From Pseudomonas sp. TH31 (lineage in GTDB: Bacteria; Pseudomonadota; Gammaproteobacteria; Pseudomonadales; Pseudomonadaceae): a DNA stretch of 64,000 nucleotides. The stretch's first letter is position 1. Each line of letters opens with the position of its first letter. The position numbers and the translations under genes were made by a program. Positions 39,051 through 49,025 of this stretch are shown piece after piece. The notes beneath the pieces were generated by a model that saw only the letters and a program-made list of their open reading frames with translations, did no database searches and had not been told where the DNA came from. The stretch covers positions 248,001 to 312,000 of the forward strand of contig NZ_JAEKEZ010000014.1 in the NCBI RefSeq assembly GCF_016650815.1. The letters are read 5' to 3'.

Positions 39051-41374
39051 ATGGACAGCATCAACAGCCGCATCGCCGAGGAACTCGGTGTACGCCCACA
39101 ACAGGTCGAAGCGGCCGTCGCGCTACTCGATGAGGGCTCTACCGTTCCCTTCATCGCCCGCTACCGGAAAGAAGTGACCGGCAGCCTCGATGACATCCAG
39201 TTGCGGCACCTGGAAGAGCGTCTGCGCTACCTGCGGGAACTCGACGAACGGCGCATCAGCATCCTCGCCAGCATTCAAGAGCAAGGCAAGCTGACCCCGC
39301 AACTTGAGCGTGACATCAAACTTGCCGACACCAAGACCCGCCTCGAAGACTTGTACCTGCCGTACAAGCAGAAGCGCCGCACCAAGGGCCAGATCGCCCT
39401 GGAAGCCGGCCTCGGCGACCTGGCCGACGGCCTGTTCAACGACCCGTCCCTGACGCCAGACACCGAAGCCGCGCGCTTCATCGACGCCGAAAAAGGCGTG
39501 GCCGATGTGAAGGCCGCCCTCGAAGGCGCCAAATACATCCTGATGGAACGCTTCGCCGAAGACGCCGGCCTGCTGGACAAGCTGCGCAGCTACCTCAAGC
39601 AGGAAGCGACCCTCAGTGCCCGCGTGATCGCCGGCAAGGAAGAGGAAGGCGCCAAGTTCCGCGACTATTTCGAACACGATGAACCACTGAAAAGCATGCC
39701 GTCGCACCGCGCGCTGGCGATTTTCCGTGGCCGCAACGAAGGCATTCTGAGTTCGGCGCTGAAAGTCGGCGACGAGCTGCCGGGCACCATGCACCCGTGC
39801 GAAGGCATGATCGGTCAGCAATTCGGTATCCAGAACCAGAACCGCGCCGCCGACAAATGGCTGGGCGAAGTGGTGCGCTGGACCTGGAAGGTCAAGCTCT
39901 ACACCCACCTCGAAACCGACTTGCTGGGCGAACTGCGCGATGGCGCGGAAACCGAAGCGATCAACGTGTTCGCGCACAACCTGCACGACTTGCTGCTGTC
40001 GGCCCCGGCCGGCCCCCGCGCCACCCTGGGCCTCGACCCGGGCCTGCGCACCGGTTGCAAGGTGGCCGTGGTCGATTCCACCGGCAAGCTGCTGGATCAC
40101 GCCACGGTTTACCCGCACGTGCCGCACAACAAGTGGGACCAGACACTCGCGGTCCTCGCCGCCCTGTGCGCCAAGCACGCGGTGGACCTGATCGCCATCG
40201 GCAACGGCACCGCCAGCCGGGAAACCGACAAACTGGCCGCTGAGCTGATCAAAAAATACCCCGCCATGAAGATGACCAAAGTCATGGTCTCCGAGGCCGG
40301 CGCATCGGTTTACTCGGCGTCGGAACTGGCTTCCAAGGAATTCCCGGACCTCGATGTGTCGATCCGTGGCGCGGTGTCCATCGCCCGTCGCCTGCAAGAC
40401 CCGCTGGCCGAGCTGGTGAAGATCGATCCGAAATCCATCGGCGTCGGCCAGTACCAGCACGACGTGTCGCAGCTGAAACTGGCGCGCGGCCTGGACGCCG
40501 TGGTCGAGGACTGCGTAAACGCCGTGGGCGTGGACGTGAACACCGCTTCGGTGGCGCTGCTGGCGCGTATCTCCGGCCTCAACGCGACCCTGGCGCAGAA
40601 CATCGTCAGCCACCGCGACGAGCACGGCGCGTTCAAAACCCGCGCGGCGTTGAAGAAAGTCGCGCGGCTGGGTGAAAAACCTTCGAACAGGCTGCCGGTT
40701 TCCTGCGCGTGATGAACGGCGACAACCCGCTGGATTCCTCGGCCGTTCACCCGGAAGCCTATCCGCTGGTGCAGCGCATTGCCGCTGAAACCGACCGCGA
40801 CATTCGTTCGCTGATCGGCGATGCGAGTTTCCTCAAGCGCCTCGATCCGAAGAAGTACACCGACGAAACGTTCGGTCTGCCGACGGTCACCGACATCCTG
40901 CAAGAACTGGAAAAACCTGGCCGCGACCCGCGTCCCGAGTTCAAGACCGCCGAGTTCCAGGAAGGCGTCGAAGACCTCAAGGACCTGCAACTGGGGATGA
41001 TCCTCGAAGGCGTGGTGACTAACGTGACCAACTTCGGCGCGTTCGTCGACATCGGCGTGCATCAGGACGGCTTGGTGCACATCTCCGCGCTTTCGGAGAA
41101 GTTCATCAAGGATCCGCGTGAAGCGGTGAAGGCCGGTGATGTGGTGAAAGTGAAGGTCATGGAAATCGACATCCCGCGCAAACGCGTCGGCCTGTCGATG
41201 CGCATGAGCGACACCCCGGGCGAGAAAATCGACGGTGCCCGTGGCGCACGGCCGGGGTCGGCGCCGCGCCAATCCCAGAACACCGCACCGCGCAAGGAAA
41301 CCACGGCGCCAGCCCCGGCCAACAACGCCATGGCTTCGCTGTTCGCCAACGCCAAGCAGTTGAAGAAACGCTGA
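39051..41374 (+). CDS. tex: Transcription accessory protein Tex (one-base frameshift)
   Basis: A 774-residue RNA-binding protein after correction, conserved in bacteria and related to Spt6. The N-terminal helical domain ([20 protein letters not shown]) precedes a YqgF-like RNase-H fold ([20 protein letters not shown]), a helix-hairpin-helix region ([20 protein letters not shown]) and a C-terminal S1 domain ([20 protein letters not shown]). A run of five A at 40675-40679 should be six; restoring it reads [20 protein letters not shown]. The stop overlaps the ATG of the next gene by one base. A sequence error is likely. Confidence 0.95.
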
Positions 41375-41757
41375 TGGACATCCCTGCCGGCCTGACCGAA
41401 AGCGCTTTTTTCAAGCTGCTGGGGTGTCGCTTGCACAGCCTGGAAACCGGGGTGGCGCAAGTCGCCCTGGCGCTTGAGCCAGAGCTGCGCAATCGCGGCG
41501 GCAAGCTGCACGGCGGGGCCTTGTTCAGTCTGGTGGACATTGCCATGGGGCTGGCCTGTTCCAGCACCCACGGCTTTGACCAGCAGAGCGCAACCATCGA
41601 ATGCAAGATCAACTACATTCGCGCCGTTGAAAGCGGCGAAGTGCTGTGTACGGCGCGGGTGATCCATCCGGGCCGTCGTACGCTGGTGGTTGAAGCTGAT
41701 GTAATGCAAGGCGACAAACTGGTCGCAAAAGCACAAGGTACGTTCGCTGTCCTGTAG
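41374..41757 (+). CDS. PaaI-type hotdog thioesterase
   Basis: A 127-residue thioesterase with the catalytic motif GGKLHGGALFSLVDIAMGLA (conserved HGG and Asp) and strands TIECKINYIRAVESGEVLC and RRTLVVEADVM. The ATG overlaps the tex stop, so it is translationally coupled. The acyl substrate is unknown. The following 382-bp gap to gshA contains a large compound inverted repeat. Confidence 0.9.
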   Translation: MDIPAGLTESAFFKLLGCRLHSLETGVAQVALALEPELRNRGGKLHGGALFSLVDIAMGLACSSTHGFDQQSATIECKINYIRAVESGEVLCTARVIHPGRRTLVVEADVMQGDKLVAKAQGTFAVL

Positions 41758-41874
41758 ATGAATGCCATCAATTTGAGTTAATTTCGGCGCTACAACTGCG
41801 GCGTCGAACTTTTCCGTGTCCGCGACAGCCAGATTCAGGGAGTGAAGTTGGCAATTAACTGTGAGCCTGTGCGG

Positions 41875-42032
41875 CTGATGCCCGCCAGTTAAGACGCGCA
41901 ACCTGTGGGAGCGGGCTTGCTCGCGAAAGCGGTGTGTCAGGCGACGTTAATGTTGACTGACACTCCCTCTTCGCGAGCAAGCCCGCTCCCACAGGGGGTT
42001 GCGGTGATCAATCCTTAACTGGCAGGCATCAG
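41875..42032. repeat. Compound inverted repeat: REP palindrome nested in a 19-bp outer inverted repeat
   Basis: The inner arms (41902-41996) are the GTGGGAGCGGGCTTGCTCGCG-type REP. Outside them, CTGATGCCCGCCAGTTAAG (41875-41893) pairs with CTTAACTGGCAGGCATCAG (42014-42032), 18 of 19 positions, and CGCAACC/GGTTGCG add pairing in between. The whole 158 bp could fold as one long hairpin between the thioesterase gene and gshA. Confidence 0.8.
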
Positions 42033-42139
42033 GTCTGTATGACTCAAGAACCAGGCGAAAACGCCAGTTTTAACTTCACCCTTGTAGACCGTCTTGCCCA
42101 CCCCCATATTGGGGCGACTGACGCGTGAAGGAATCCAAC

Positions 42140-43722
42140 TTGAGCGAACTTCTCAACCGCCGCCTGGCTCTGCTCGGCGAGCGCGCTAACCTCTCTCTGC
42201 TCGAACAGTGCCTTCACGGCATCGAACGTGAATGCCTGCGCGTGACCGATGAAGGTCGCCTGGCGCAAACGCCGCACCCGGAAGAATTGGGTTCCGCGCT
42301 GACCAACGAACAAATCACCACCGATTATTCCGAATCGCTGCTGGAGTTCATCACGCCCGCCCTGCCCGACCCGGCAGACACCCTGGCAAGCCTGGACAGC
42401 ATTCACCGTTTTGCCTACAGCAAACTCGGCAACGAGTACCTGTGGAGTCCATCGATGCCGTGCCCGTTGCCGGCCGAGGAAGACATCCCGATTGCCTATT
42501 ACGGCACGTCCAACATCGGTCAGCTCAAGTACGTCTACCGCAAGGGCCTGGCCCTGCGCTATGGCAAGACCATGCAGTGCATCGCCGGGATTCACTACAA
42601 CTTTTCCCTGCCGGAAAAGCTCTGGCCGCTGCTCAAGGAGGCTGAAGGCTTTGTCGGTACCGACCGCGACTATCAATCGTCGGCCTACATCGCGCTGATC
42701 CGTAACTTCCGTCGCTACAGCTGGCTGCTGATGTACCTGTTCGGTGCCTCGCCAGCGCTGGACGCCGGCTTCCTGCGCGGTCGCGCGCACCAGTTGGAAC
42801 AACTGGACCCGGACACCCTGTACCTGCCGTACGCCACCAGCCTGCGCATGAGTGATCTGGGTTACCAGAGCAACGCCCAGGCCGGCCTGACGCCGTGCTA
42901 CAACGACTTGGCCAGCTACACCGACAGCCTGCGCAAAGCGGTGGCCACGCCGTATGCGCCGTATGTTGAAGTCGGCACGCACAAGGACGGTGAGTGGGTG
43001 CAGCTCAACACCAACATCCTGCAGATCGAAAACGAGTACTACTCCAACATCCGCCCGAAACGCGTGACCTACACCGGCGAACGGCCGATTCAGGCTTTGG
43101 TGGCCCGTGGCATTCAGTACGTCGAAGTGCGTTGCCTGGACATCAACCCGTTCCTGCCGATGGGCATCGACTTGCAAGAATCGCGGTTCCTCGACGCGTT
43201 CCTGCTGTATTGCGCGCTGAACGACAGCCCGCTGCTGGCCAGCAATACATGCAACAACGCGACTTCGAACTTCCTCAGCGTGGTCAAGGAAGGTCGTCGC
43301 CGGGCCTGCAATTGCAGCGCGACGGTCAACCGGTGGACATGAAGGAATGGGCCACCGAGTTGCTGGAGAAGATTGCCCCATTGGCGGCGTTGCTCGATCA
43401 GAGCCATGGCGGCGATGCGCATAGCAAGTCTCTGGACGTGCAATTGGAGAAGATCAAGGACCCGTCCCGCACTCCATCGGCCCAAGTGTTGGCGGCGATG
43501 GCGGAGCATAAGGAAAGCTTTGCTCAGTTCTCCCTGCGCCAGAGCCGCGTCCACGCGGAGTACTTCCGTAGTGAGCCGTTGAGCGTTGAGGACCAGGCGA
43601 AGTTTGAAGCACGGGCGCGCTCGTCGCTGGCTGAACAGGCGGAGCTGGAGCAGAACGAGGTGGGCGATTTCGATGTGTTTGTCGGGTCGTATCAGGCGAG
43701 TATTTTGTCAATCAGCAACTAA
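42140..43722 (+). CDS. gshA: Glutamate-cysteine ligase (one-base frameshift)
   Basis: Catalyses the first step of glutathione synthesis, joining glutamate to cysteine. It is 527 residues after correction. Conserved segments include [38 protein letters not shown], and [19 protein letters not shown] with [17 protein letters not shown] [11 protein letters not shown]. The start is the TTG at 42140 ([13 protein letters not shown]) because AAGGAA lies 7 nt upstream; a GTG 15 bp earlier is an alternative. At 43300-43301 CC should be CCC; restored it reads [21 protein letters not shown] sequence error is likely. Confidence 0.94.
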
Positions 43723-43735
43723 GCGGCGCCTGTTA

Positions 43736-43950
43736 AAAGATCGTCCGAACGCGGCCCGAGCCTTCGGCAGCTCCTACGGAACGGTGCCAGGGCTGCGATT
43801 TTTTTGCCCGCACCACACAATTTCGGATCCACACGCTACCTTTGTAGGAGCTGCCGCAGGCTGCGATCTTTTGATCCTTGTAGGAGCTGCCGCAGGCTGC
43901 GATCTTTTGATCTTGTAGGAGCTGCCGCAGGCTGCGATCTTTTGATCCTT
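43736..43950. repeat. REP cluster with three tandem same-orientation units
   Basis: A reverse-oriented copy carrying the GC-rich insert lies at about 43736-43780. It is followed by three head-to-tail copies of TTGTAGGAGCTGCCGCAGGC plus TGCGATCTTTTGATC at 43842, 43878 and 43913 (spacing 36 and 35 bp). The rest of the 43723-44061 gap is AT-rich and serves as the tauA upstream region. Confidence 0.88.
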
Positions 43951-43980
43951 TAGAATTTTCCGCTCATAAGCTAATTCGAA

Positions 43981-44018
43981 AAAGTTATTTATTTTCTAAT
44001 TCTTATATCATTTAGTCT
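43981..44018 (+). promoter_or_regulatory. AT-rich element upstream of tauA, candidate CysB-type sulfur-control region
   Basis: AAAAGTTATTTATTTTCTAA is followed by TTCTTATATCATTTAGTC. Similar blocks precede the cystine transporter operon (ATCATATAGTC at 58784) and the first SfnB gene (AAAAGTTAGTTTATT at 61646). Sulfur-starvation genes of Pseudomonas are commonly CysB-dependent; assignment to CysB here is inference. Confidence 0.45.
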
Positions 44019-44061
44019 CCTTTCACGCCGACTCTCGGTCGCCTGACAAGGAGCTTCCCCA

Positions 44062-45039
44062 ATGAAACTGAACGTCCCTCTTCGCCTCCTGGCGGCCGCG
44101 GCCCTGGCTGCGGCGAGTTTCTTTGTCCAGGCGGCTGACGTGACCGTCGCCTACCAGACCACCGTGGACCCGGCCAAAGTCGCCCAGGCCGACGGCGCTT
44201 ACGAAAAAGCCACCAACGCCAAGATCGACTGGCGCAAATTCGACAACGGTGCCGACATCATTGCCGCCATCGCGTCCGGCGACGTGCAAATCGGCTACCT
44301 CGGCTCCAGCCCTCTGACGGCGGCCATCACCCGCAAAGTCCCGGTCGAAACCTTCCTCATCGCCACCCAGATCGGCGCCGCTGAAGCGCTGGTCGCTCGC
44401 GACGGCTCCGGGATCAAGACCCCGCAAGACCTGATCGGCAAGAAAATCGCCGTGCCATTCGTTTCCACCGGCCACTACAGCCTGCTCGCCGCGCTGAAGC
44501 ACTGGAACATCGACCCGTCGAAAGTCACCATCCTCAACCTCGCGCCGCCGGCGATCGTCGCTGCGTGGAAACGCGGTGATATCGACGCCACCTACGTTTG
44601 GGACCCGGCCCTCGGCGTAGCCAAGGAAAACGGCAAAGTGCTGATCACTTCCGGCGAACTGGCCAAGTTCGGTGCACCCACCTTCGATGCCTGGATCGTG
44701 CGTAAAGACTTCGCCCAGAAGCACCCGGAAATCGTCACCGCGTTCGCCAAAGTGACCCTGGATGCCTACGCCGACTACCGCAAAGACCCGAAAGCCTGGC
44801 TCGCCAACCCATCCAACGTCGACAAACTGGTGAAACTCTCCGGCGCCAAGGCCACAGACATTCCATTGCTGCTGCAAGGCAACGTCTACCCGCTCGCGGC
44901 TGACCAAGTGATCACCCTCGGCGCGCCGACCACCAAGGCCATCACCGACACCGCCGCGTTCCTGAAAGAACAAGGCAAGGTCGAAGCCGTACTGCCGGAC
45001 TACGCCCCGTACGTCAGCGCCAAATACATCACCAACTGA
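44062..45039 (+). CDS. tauA: Taurine ABC transporter, periplasmic binding protein
   Basis: A 325-residue precursor with a signal peptide (MKLNVPLRLLAAAALAAASF, then FVQA) and a type-II substrate-binding fold. It opens with VTVAYQTTVDPAKVAQADGA, and DGSGIKTPQDLIGKKIAVPF is typical of the SsuA/TauA family. As the first gene of tauABC and followed by tauD, taurine is the likely ligand. The upstream region is AT-rich, fitting control by sulfur starvation. Confidence 0.94.
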   Translation: MKLNVPLRLLAAAALAAASFFVQAADVTVAYQTTVDPAKVAQADGAYEKATNAKIDWRKFDNGADIIAAIASGDVQIGYLGSSPLTAAITRKVPVETFLIATQIGAAEALVARDGSGIKTPQDLIGKKIAVPFVSTGHYSLLAALKHWNIDPSKVTILNLAPPAIVAAWKRGDIDATYVWDPALGVAKENGKVLITSGELAKFGAPTFDAWIVRKDFAQKHPEIVTAFAKVTLDAYADYRKDPKAWLANPSNVDKLVKLSGAKATDIPLLLQGNVYPLAADQVITLGAPTTKAITDTAAFLKEQGKVEAVLPDYAPYVSAKYITN

Positions 45040-45054
45040 TCGGAGTTAACCGCG

Positions 45055-45849
45055 ATGGCTTTGCTACAGCTGGAGCGCATCAGCGCACAGTACCCCGGCA
45101 GTCCGGAACCGGTACTGACGGATATTTCCTTGAGCCTTGGGCCCCAGCAATTGCTGGTGGCCCTCGGCCCGTCCGGCAGTGGCAAGACTTCGCTGTTGAA
45201 CCTGATTGCCGGTTTCGTCGAGCCCAGCGCCGGGCGTATCACCCTTGACGGTGTGCCGGTCAAAGGCCCGAGTGCCGAACGCGGCGTGGTGTTTCAGGAC
45301 GACGCGTTGCTGCCTTGGCAAGACGTTCTGGCTAACGTCGGATTCGGCTTGGAACTGGCTGGCGTTTCCCGCGATAAACGGGAAATCCGCGCTCGGGAAA
45401 TGCTCGCGTTGGTCGACCTTTCCGGATTTGAAAACCGCCGCATCTGGCAGCTCTCGGGCGGCCAGAAGCAACGTGTCGGTTTGGCCCGAGCCCTCGCCGC
45501 CGACCCGCGCGTGTTGTTGATGGACGAACCCTTCGGCGCCCTCGATGCTTTCACCCGCGAACAGATGCAAGAGCTGCTGTTGCAAGTCTGGCGGCGCACC
45601 GCCAAACCGGTATTCCTGATCACCCACGACATCGAAGAAGCGGTATTCCTCGCCACTGATTTGATTCTGCTGGCTCCAAACCCTGGGCAAATCGTCGAGC
45701 GCTTGAGCCTGGACTTCGGCCAGCGTTACGCCGCTGGCGAGTCGGCACGAGCGATCAAATCCGACCCGCGCTTTATCGAAACCCGCGAACACGTGCTCGC
45801 CAAGGTGTTCTCCCAACGCAGTGCCGCCCAGCGGCAGGAGCGCGCATGA
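45055..45849 (+). CDS. tauB: Taurine ABC transporter, ATP-binding protein
   Basis: A 264-residue ABC ATPase: Walker [13 protein letters not shown] near residue 40, Q-loop [20 protein letters not shown], signature [15 protein letters not shown], Walker [15 protein letters not shown] and switch histidine [10 protein letters not shown]. It powers TauAC import. It begins 15 bp after tauA and overlaps tauC by four bases. Confidence 0.95.
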   Translation: MALLQLERISAQYPGSPEPVLTDISLSLGPQQLLVALGPSGSGKTSLLNLIAGFVEPSAGRITLDGVPVKGPSAERGVVFQDDALLPWQDVLANVGFGLELAGVSRDKREIRAREMLALVDLSGFENRRIWQLSGGQKQRVGLARALAADPRVLLMDEPFGALDAFTREQMQELLLQVWRRTAKPVFLITHDIEEAVFLATDLILLAPNPGQIVERLSLDFGQRYAAGESARAIKSDPRFIETREHVLAKVFSQRSAAQRQERA

Positions 45850-46679
45850 GCAGCTATGAAATTCCGGCCGTGACGGTTAAACCGGGGTCGACGGTGATCC
45901 CGGTCCGTCGCAGCTTCAGTACTCGCTGGATCAGCGTGCTGACGCTGGTCGCTCTCGTGTTCATTTGGTGGGCGGTGACTGCCACAGGAATGATCGAACC
46001 GCTGTTCCTGCCCCCACCGTCCGCCGTGCTGCAAAAAGGCTGGCTGCTGGCGACCACCGGCTACATGGATTCAACGTTGTGGCAGCACTTGGGCGCGAGC
46101 CTGAGCCGCATCGGCCTGGGCCTGGGCTTCGCGGTGCTGACCGCCGTGCCGGTCGGCATCGCCATTGGCCACAACCGCATCGCTCGCGGGATTCTCGATC
46201 CGCTGATCGAGTTCTACCGCCCTATTCCACCGCTGGCTTATCTGCCGCTGATCGTGATCTGGTGCGGCATTGGTGAGCTGTCGAAAGTCTTGCTGATCTA
46301 CCTGGCGATTTTCGCCCCGATTGCCATCGCCACCGCGACGGGCGTGCGCACGGTTGACCCGGCCAAGTTGCGCGCCGCGCAGTCCCTGGGCGCGACGCGA
46401 GCGCAGTTGATTCGGCATGTGATTCTGCCGAGTGCCTTGCCGGATATTTTGACCGGCGTGCGGATTGGCCTGGGCGTGGGCTGGTCGACGCTGGTTGCCG
46501 CCGAATTGATTGCCGCCACCAGCGGCTTGGGGTTCATGGTGCAATCGGCCGCGCAATTCCTGGTCACCGATGTGGTGGTGCTGGGGATTCTGGTGATCGC
46601 GCTGATCGCCTTCGCCATGGAAATGGGCCTGCGTGCCCTGCAACGCAAACTGGTGCCATGGCACGGCCAGGCACACTGA
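45846..46679 (+). CDS. tauC: Taurine ABC transporter, permease
   Basis: A 277-residue inner-membrane permease with about six helices and the EAA-type loop [20 protein letters not shown] that contacts the ATPase. The N-terminal cytoplasmic stretch is long (about 25 residues) before the first helix [16 protein letters not shown]. It is coupled to tauB by an ATGA overlap. A REP palindrome separates it from tauD. Confidence 0.94.
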   Translation: MSSYEIPAVTVKPGSTVIPVRRSFSTRWISVLTLVALVFIWWAVTATGMIEPLFLPPPSAVLQKGWLLATTGYMDSTLWQHLGASLSRIGLGLGFAVLTAVPVGIAIGHNRIARGILDPLIEFYRPIPPLAYLPLIVIWCGIGELSKVLLIYLAIFAPIAIATATGVRTVDPAKLRAAQSLGATRAQLIRHVILPSALPDILTGVRIGLGVGWSTLVAAELIAATSGLGFMVQSAAQFLVTDVVVLGILVIALIAFAMEMGLRALQRKLVPWHGQAH

Positions 46680-46699
46680 AGCTTCTGAATTGGATCAGC

Positions 46700-46803
46700 C
46701 CTGTAGGAGCTGTCGAGTGAAACGAGGCTGCGATCTTTTGATCTTGCTCTCTAAAAACAACATCAAAAGATCGCAGCCTCGTTTCACTCGGCAGCTCCTA
46801 CAG
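46700..46803. repeat. REP palindrome inside the tau operon
   Basis: Arms CTGTAGGAGCTGTCGAGTGA (AACGAGGCTGCGATCTTTTGATC) and the complement, with one change (CTCGGCAGC for CTCGACAGC) in the right arm. It lies between tauC and tauD and may lower or protect part of the transcript. Confidence 0.9.
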
Positions 46804-46858
46804 GTGCGGTGTCGTTCACAAAATTCATATACGACACCCAGAATTGAAGAGAACCTCC

Positions 46859-47701
46859 ATGAGCATTCTGACCATCGTCCCTTTAAGCTCGGCCCTCGGC
46901 GCGCAGATCAGCGGCATCGACGTCAGCCAGCCGCTGAACCTGGAACAGCGCGACGCCATCGAACAGGCGCTGCTCAAGCACCAGGTTTTGTTCTTCCGCG
47001 ACCAGCCGATCACGCCGCAGCAACAGGCGCGTTTCGCCGCCAATTTCGGCGACCTGCACATTCACCCGATCTACCCCAACGTCCCGGAACAACCGCAGGT
47101 GCTGATCCTCGACACCGCCGTCACCGACGTGCGCGACAACGCGATCTGGCACACCGACGTGACCTTCCTGCCCACCCCGGCCATGGGCGCAGTGCTCAGC
47201 GCCAAGTTGCTGCCGGAGTTTGGTGGCGACACGTTGTGGGCCAGCGGGATTGCGGCGCATGAAGCCTTGTCGGCACCGATGAAAACCTTGCTCGAAGGGC
47301 TGACTGCTACTCACGATTTCACCCGTTCGTTTCCGCTGGAACGCTATGGCAACACGCCCGAAGCGTTGGCTCAGTGGGAAGAAGCTCGGCGCAAGAACCC
47401 GCCGCTGTCACACCCGGTGATTCGCACACATCCGGTGAGCGGGCGCCGTTCGTTGTTCGTCAATGAAGGGTTCACGTCGAAGATTAATGAGCTGTCGGAG
47501 ACGGAGAGTGAGGCGATTTTGAAGCTGCTGTTTGCTCATGCGACGCGGCCGGAATTTACCATTCGCTGGCGTTGGCAGACGGATGACGTGGCGTTCTGGG
47601 ATAACCGCGTGACGCAGCATTACGCGGTGGACGATTACCGGCCGGCGCGGCGGGTGATGCAGCGGGCTACGGTGTTGGGGGATGTGCCGTTTTTTAAGTA
47701 A
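46859..47701 (+). CDS. tauD: Taurine dioxygenase
   Basis: A 280-residue 2-oxoglutarate/Fe(II) dioxygenase that converts taurine to aminoacetaldehyde and sulfite. The iron ligands are visible in [14 protein letters not shown] (H-x-D) and in the distal His of [20 protein letters not shown], where the following Arg binds 2-oxoglutarate. The start at 46859 ([20 protein letters not shown]) follows GAAGAGAA. Its 160-bp gap from tauC holds a REP element and probably no separate promoter. Late codons are less GC-rich in style than the first half, but the frame is intact. Confidence 0.93.
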   Translation: MSILTIVPLSSALGAQISGIDVSQPLNLEQRDAIEQALLKHQVLFFRDQPITPQQQARFAANFGDLHIHPIYPNVPEQPQVLILDTAVTDVRDNAIWHTDVTFLPTPAMGAVLSAKLLPEFGGDTLWASGIAAHEALSAPMKTLLEGLTATHDFTRSFPLERYGNTPEALAQWEEARRKNPPLSHPVIRTHPVSGRRSLFVNEGFTSKINELSETESEAILKLLFAHATRPEFTIRWRWQTDDVAFWDNRVTQHYAVDDYRPARRVMQRATVLGDVPFFK

Positions 47702-47731
47702 ACCCTGATTCCCTGATTGACTGATATGGCC

Positions 47732-47801
47732 CCTTCGCGAGCAAGCCCGCTCCCACAGTTGGAATGCGTTCCAACTGTGGGAGCGGGCTTGCTCGCGAAG
47801 G
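47732..47801. repeat. Perfect 70-bp REP palindrome
   Basis: Two 33-bp arms, CCTTCGCGAGCAAGCCCGCT (CCCACAGTTGGAA) and its exact complement, with a 4-nt TGCG loop. Unlike other copies, the unique spacer itself is palindromic (CAGTTGGAA/TTCCAACTG). It lies between convergent tauD and the aldo/keto reductase gene. Confidence 0.95.
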
Positions 47802-47838
47802 CGATATGACAGGCGCCAGATAATCCGGCGCCGAGCGC

Positions 47839-48876
47839 TTACTCAGCCGTCGAAGGCTTCTCCCACAGATTGATCCCGCCTTCCTGGGCAAACCGATCGA
47901 TCTCCGCCAACTCTTGCGCGCTAAAGCTCAAGTTCTTCAACGCCCCGACGTTTTCGATGATCTGCTCCGGCCGGCTCGCGCCGATCAGGGCCGAGGTCAC
48001 GCGCGAGTCGCGCAGGGTCCAGGCCAACGCCAGTTGCGCCAGGCTCTGGCCGCGACGCTTGGCGATCTCGTTGAGCCCGCGTACGTGGGCGATGTTGGCT
48101 TCGGACAGGTGCGATTCCTGCAACGAACCACCACCCGGACGATTAACCCGCGCATCCTTCGGAATGCCGTTGAGGTATTTGTCGGTCAACAGACCCTGGG
48201 CCAACGGAGTGAACGCAATCACGCCGGCACCGAGTTCGTCGGTGACGTCCAGCAGGTCTTTTTCCACCCAGCGATTGAGCAGGTTGTAGGCCGGTTGGTG
48301 AATCAACAGCGGTACTTTCCACTCTTGCAACAGCGCGGCGATTTCACGGGTTTTTACGCCGGAGTAAGACGAGATACCGATGTATAGCGCTTTGCCCTGC
48401 TGCACAGCGGTGGCCAGGGCGCTGGCGGTTTCTTCCAGCGGGGTGTCCGGGTCGAAGCGGTGGGAATAGAAGATGTCCACGTAATCGAGGCCCAGGCGTT
48501 GCAGGCTCTGGTCGAGACTGGCCAGCACGTATTTGCGCGAGCCGCCGCCCTGGCCGTAAGGGCCTGGCCACATGTCCCAACCAGCCTTGCTGGAGATGAT
48601 CAGCTCGTCGCGGTACTGCTTGAAGTCTTCGCGCAGCAAACGGCCGAAGTTGATTTCGGCGCTGCCGTACGGCGGGCCATAGTTATTGGCCAGGTCGAAG
48701 TGGTTGATGCCCAGGTCGAATGCGGTGCGCAGCAACGAGCGCTGGGTGTCGATCGGCGTGCTGTCGCCGAAGTTGTGCCACAGCCCCAGGGAGAGGGCCG
48801 GCAAAACCAGCCCGCTGCGGCCTACGCGGCGGTATGGGATGGAGTCATAGCGGTTTTCGGCAGCGGTGTAAGGCAT
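47839..48876 (-). CDS. yghZ: Aldo/keto reductase, L-glyceraldehyde 3-phosphate reductase type
   Basis: A 345-residue NADPH-dependent AKR14-type reductase similar to E. coli YghZ (GprA), which detoxifies L-glyceraldehyde 3-phosphate and methylglyoxal. The catalytic tetrad is visible: D in FDLANNYGPPYGSAE with Y, K in LIISSKAGWDMWPGPYGQGG, and H in VDIFYSHRFDPDTPLEE. The NADP site contains IGASRPEQIIENV. It stands alone between REP-like sequences. Confidence 0.9.
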   Translation of the reverse strand: MPYTAAENRYDSIPYRRVGRSGLVLPALSLGLWHNFGDSTPIDTQRSLLRTAFDLGINHFDLANNYGPPYGSAEINFGRLLREDFKQYRDELIISSKAGWDMWPGPYGQGGGSRKYVLASLDQSLQRLGLDYVDIFYSHRFDPDTPLEETASALATAVQQGKALYIGISSYSGVKTREIAALLQEWKVPLLIHQPAYNLLNRWVEKDLLDVTDELGAGVIAFTPLAQGLLTDKYLNGIPKDARVNRPGGGSLQESHLSEANIAHVRGLNEIAKRRGQSLAQLALAWTLRDSRVTSALIGASRPEQIIENVGALKNLSFSAQELAEIDRFAQEGGINLWEKPSTAE

Positions 48877-48934
48877 CGAATCCTCTCTTGTCTGTTTTGT
48901 CTGAAATCTTTTCGGTCGTGCCGACCTGATCTTT

Positions 48935-49018
48935 TTGTAGGAGCCAAGCTTGCTGGCGAAGGCGTCTTCAAGATCGCCTTCGCGGGCAAGTCGGAACGCC
49001 GCCCGCTCGCTCCTACAA
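48935..49018. repeat. Degenerate REP-like palindrome
   Basis: TTGTAGGAGCCAAGCTTGCT (GGCGAAGGC) faces GCCTTCGCGGGCAAGTCGGA and GCTCGCTCCTACAA. Outer and middle parts pair; the right arm carries an extra CGGAACGCCGCC block. Confidence 0.55.
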
Positions 49019-49025
49019 GGGGGTG

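Noticed and set aside
39123..40625. A 500-codon open frame on the minus strand opposite tex
   Set aside because: It is the antisense shadow of a high-GC gene: low-complexity Val/Gln/Gly/His-rich protein, no ribosome site and no domain. Similar long shadows opposite recQ (25322-27007), dctD (12983-14545) and dctB (11301-13061) were rejected for the same reason.
43842..43950. CRISPR-like tandem repeat
   Set aside because: The units abut each other with no unique spacers, match REP sequences elsewhere in the window, and no cas gene is present.
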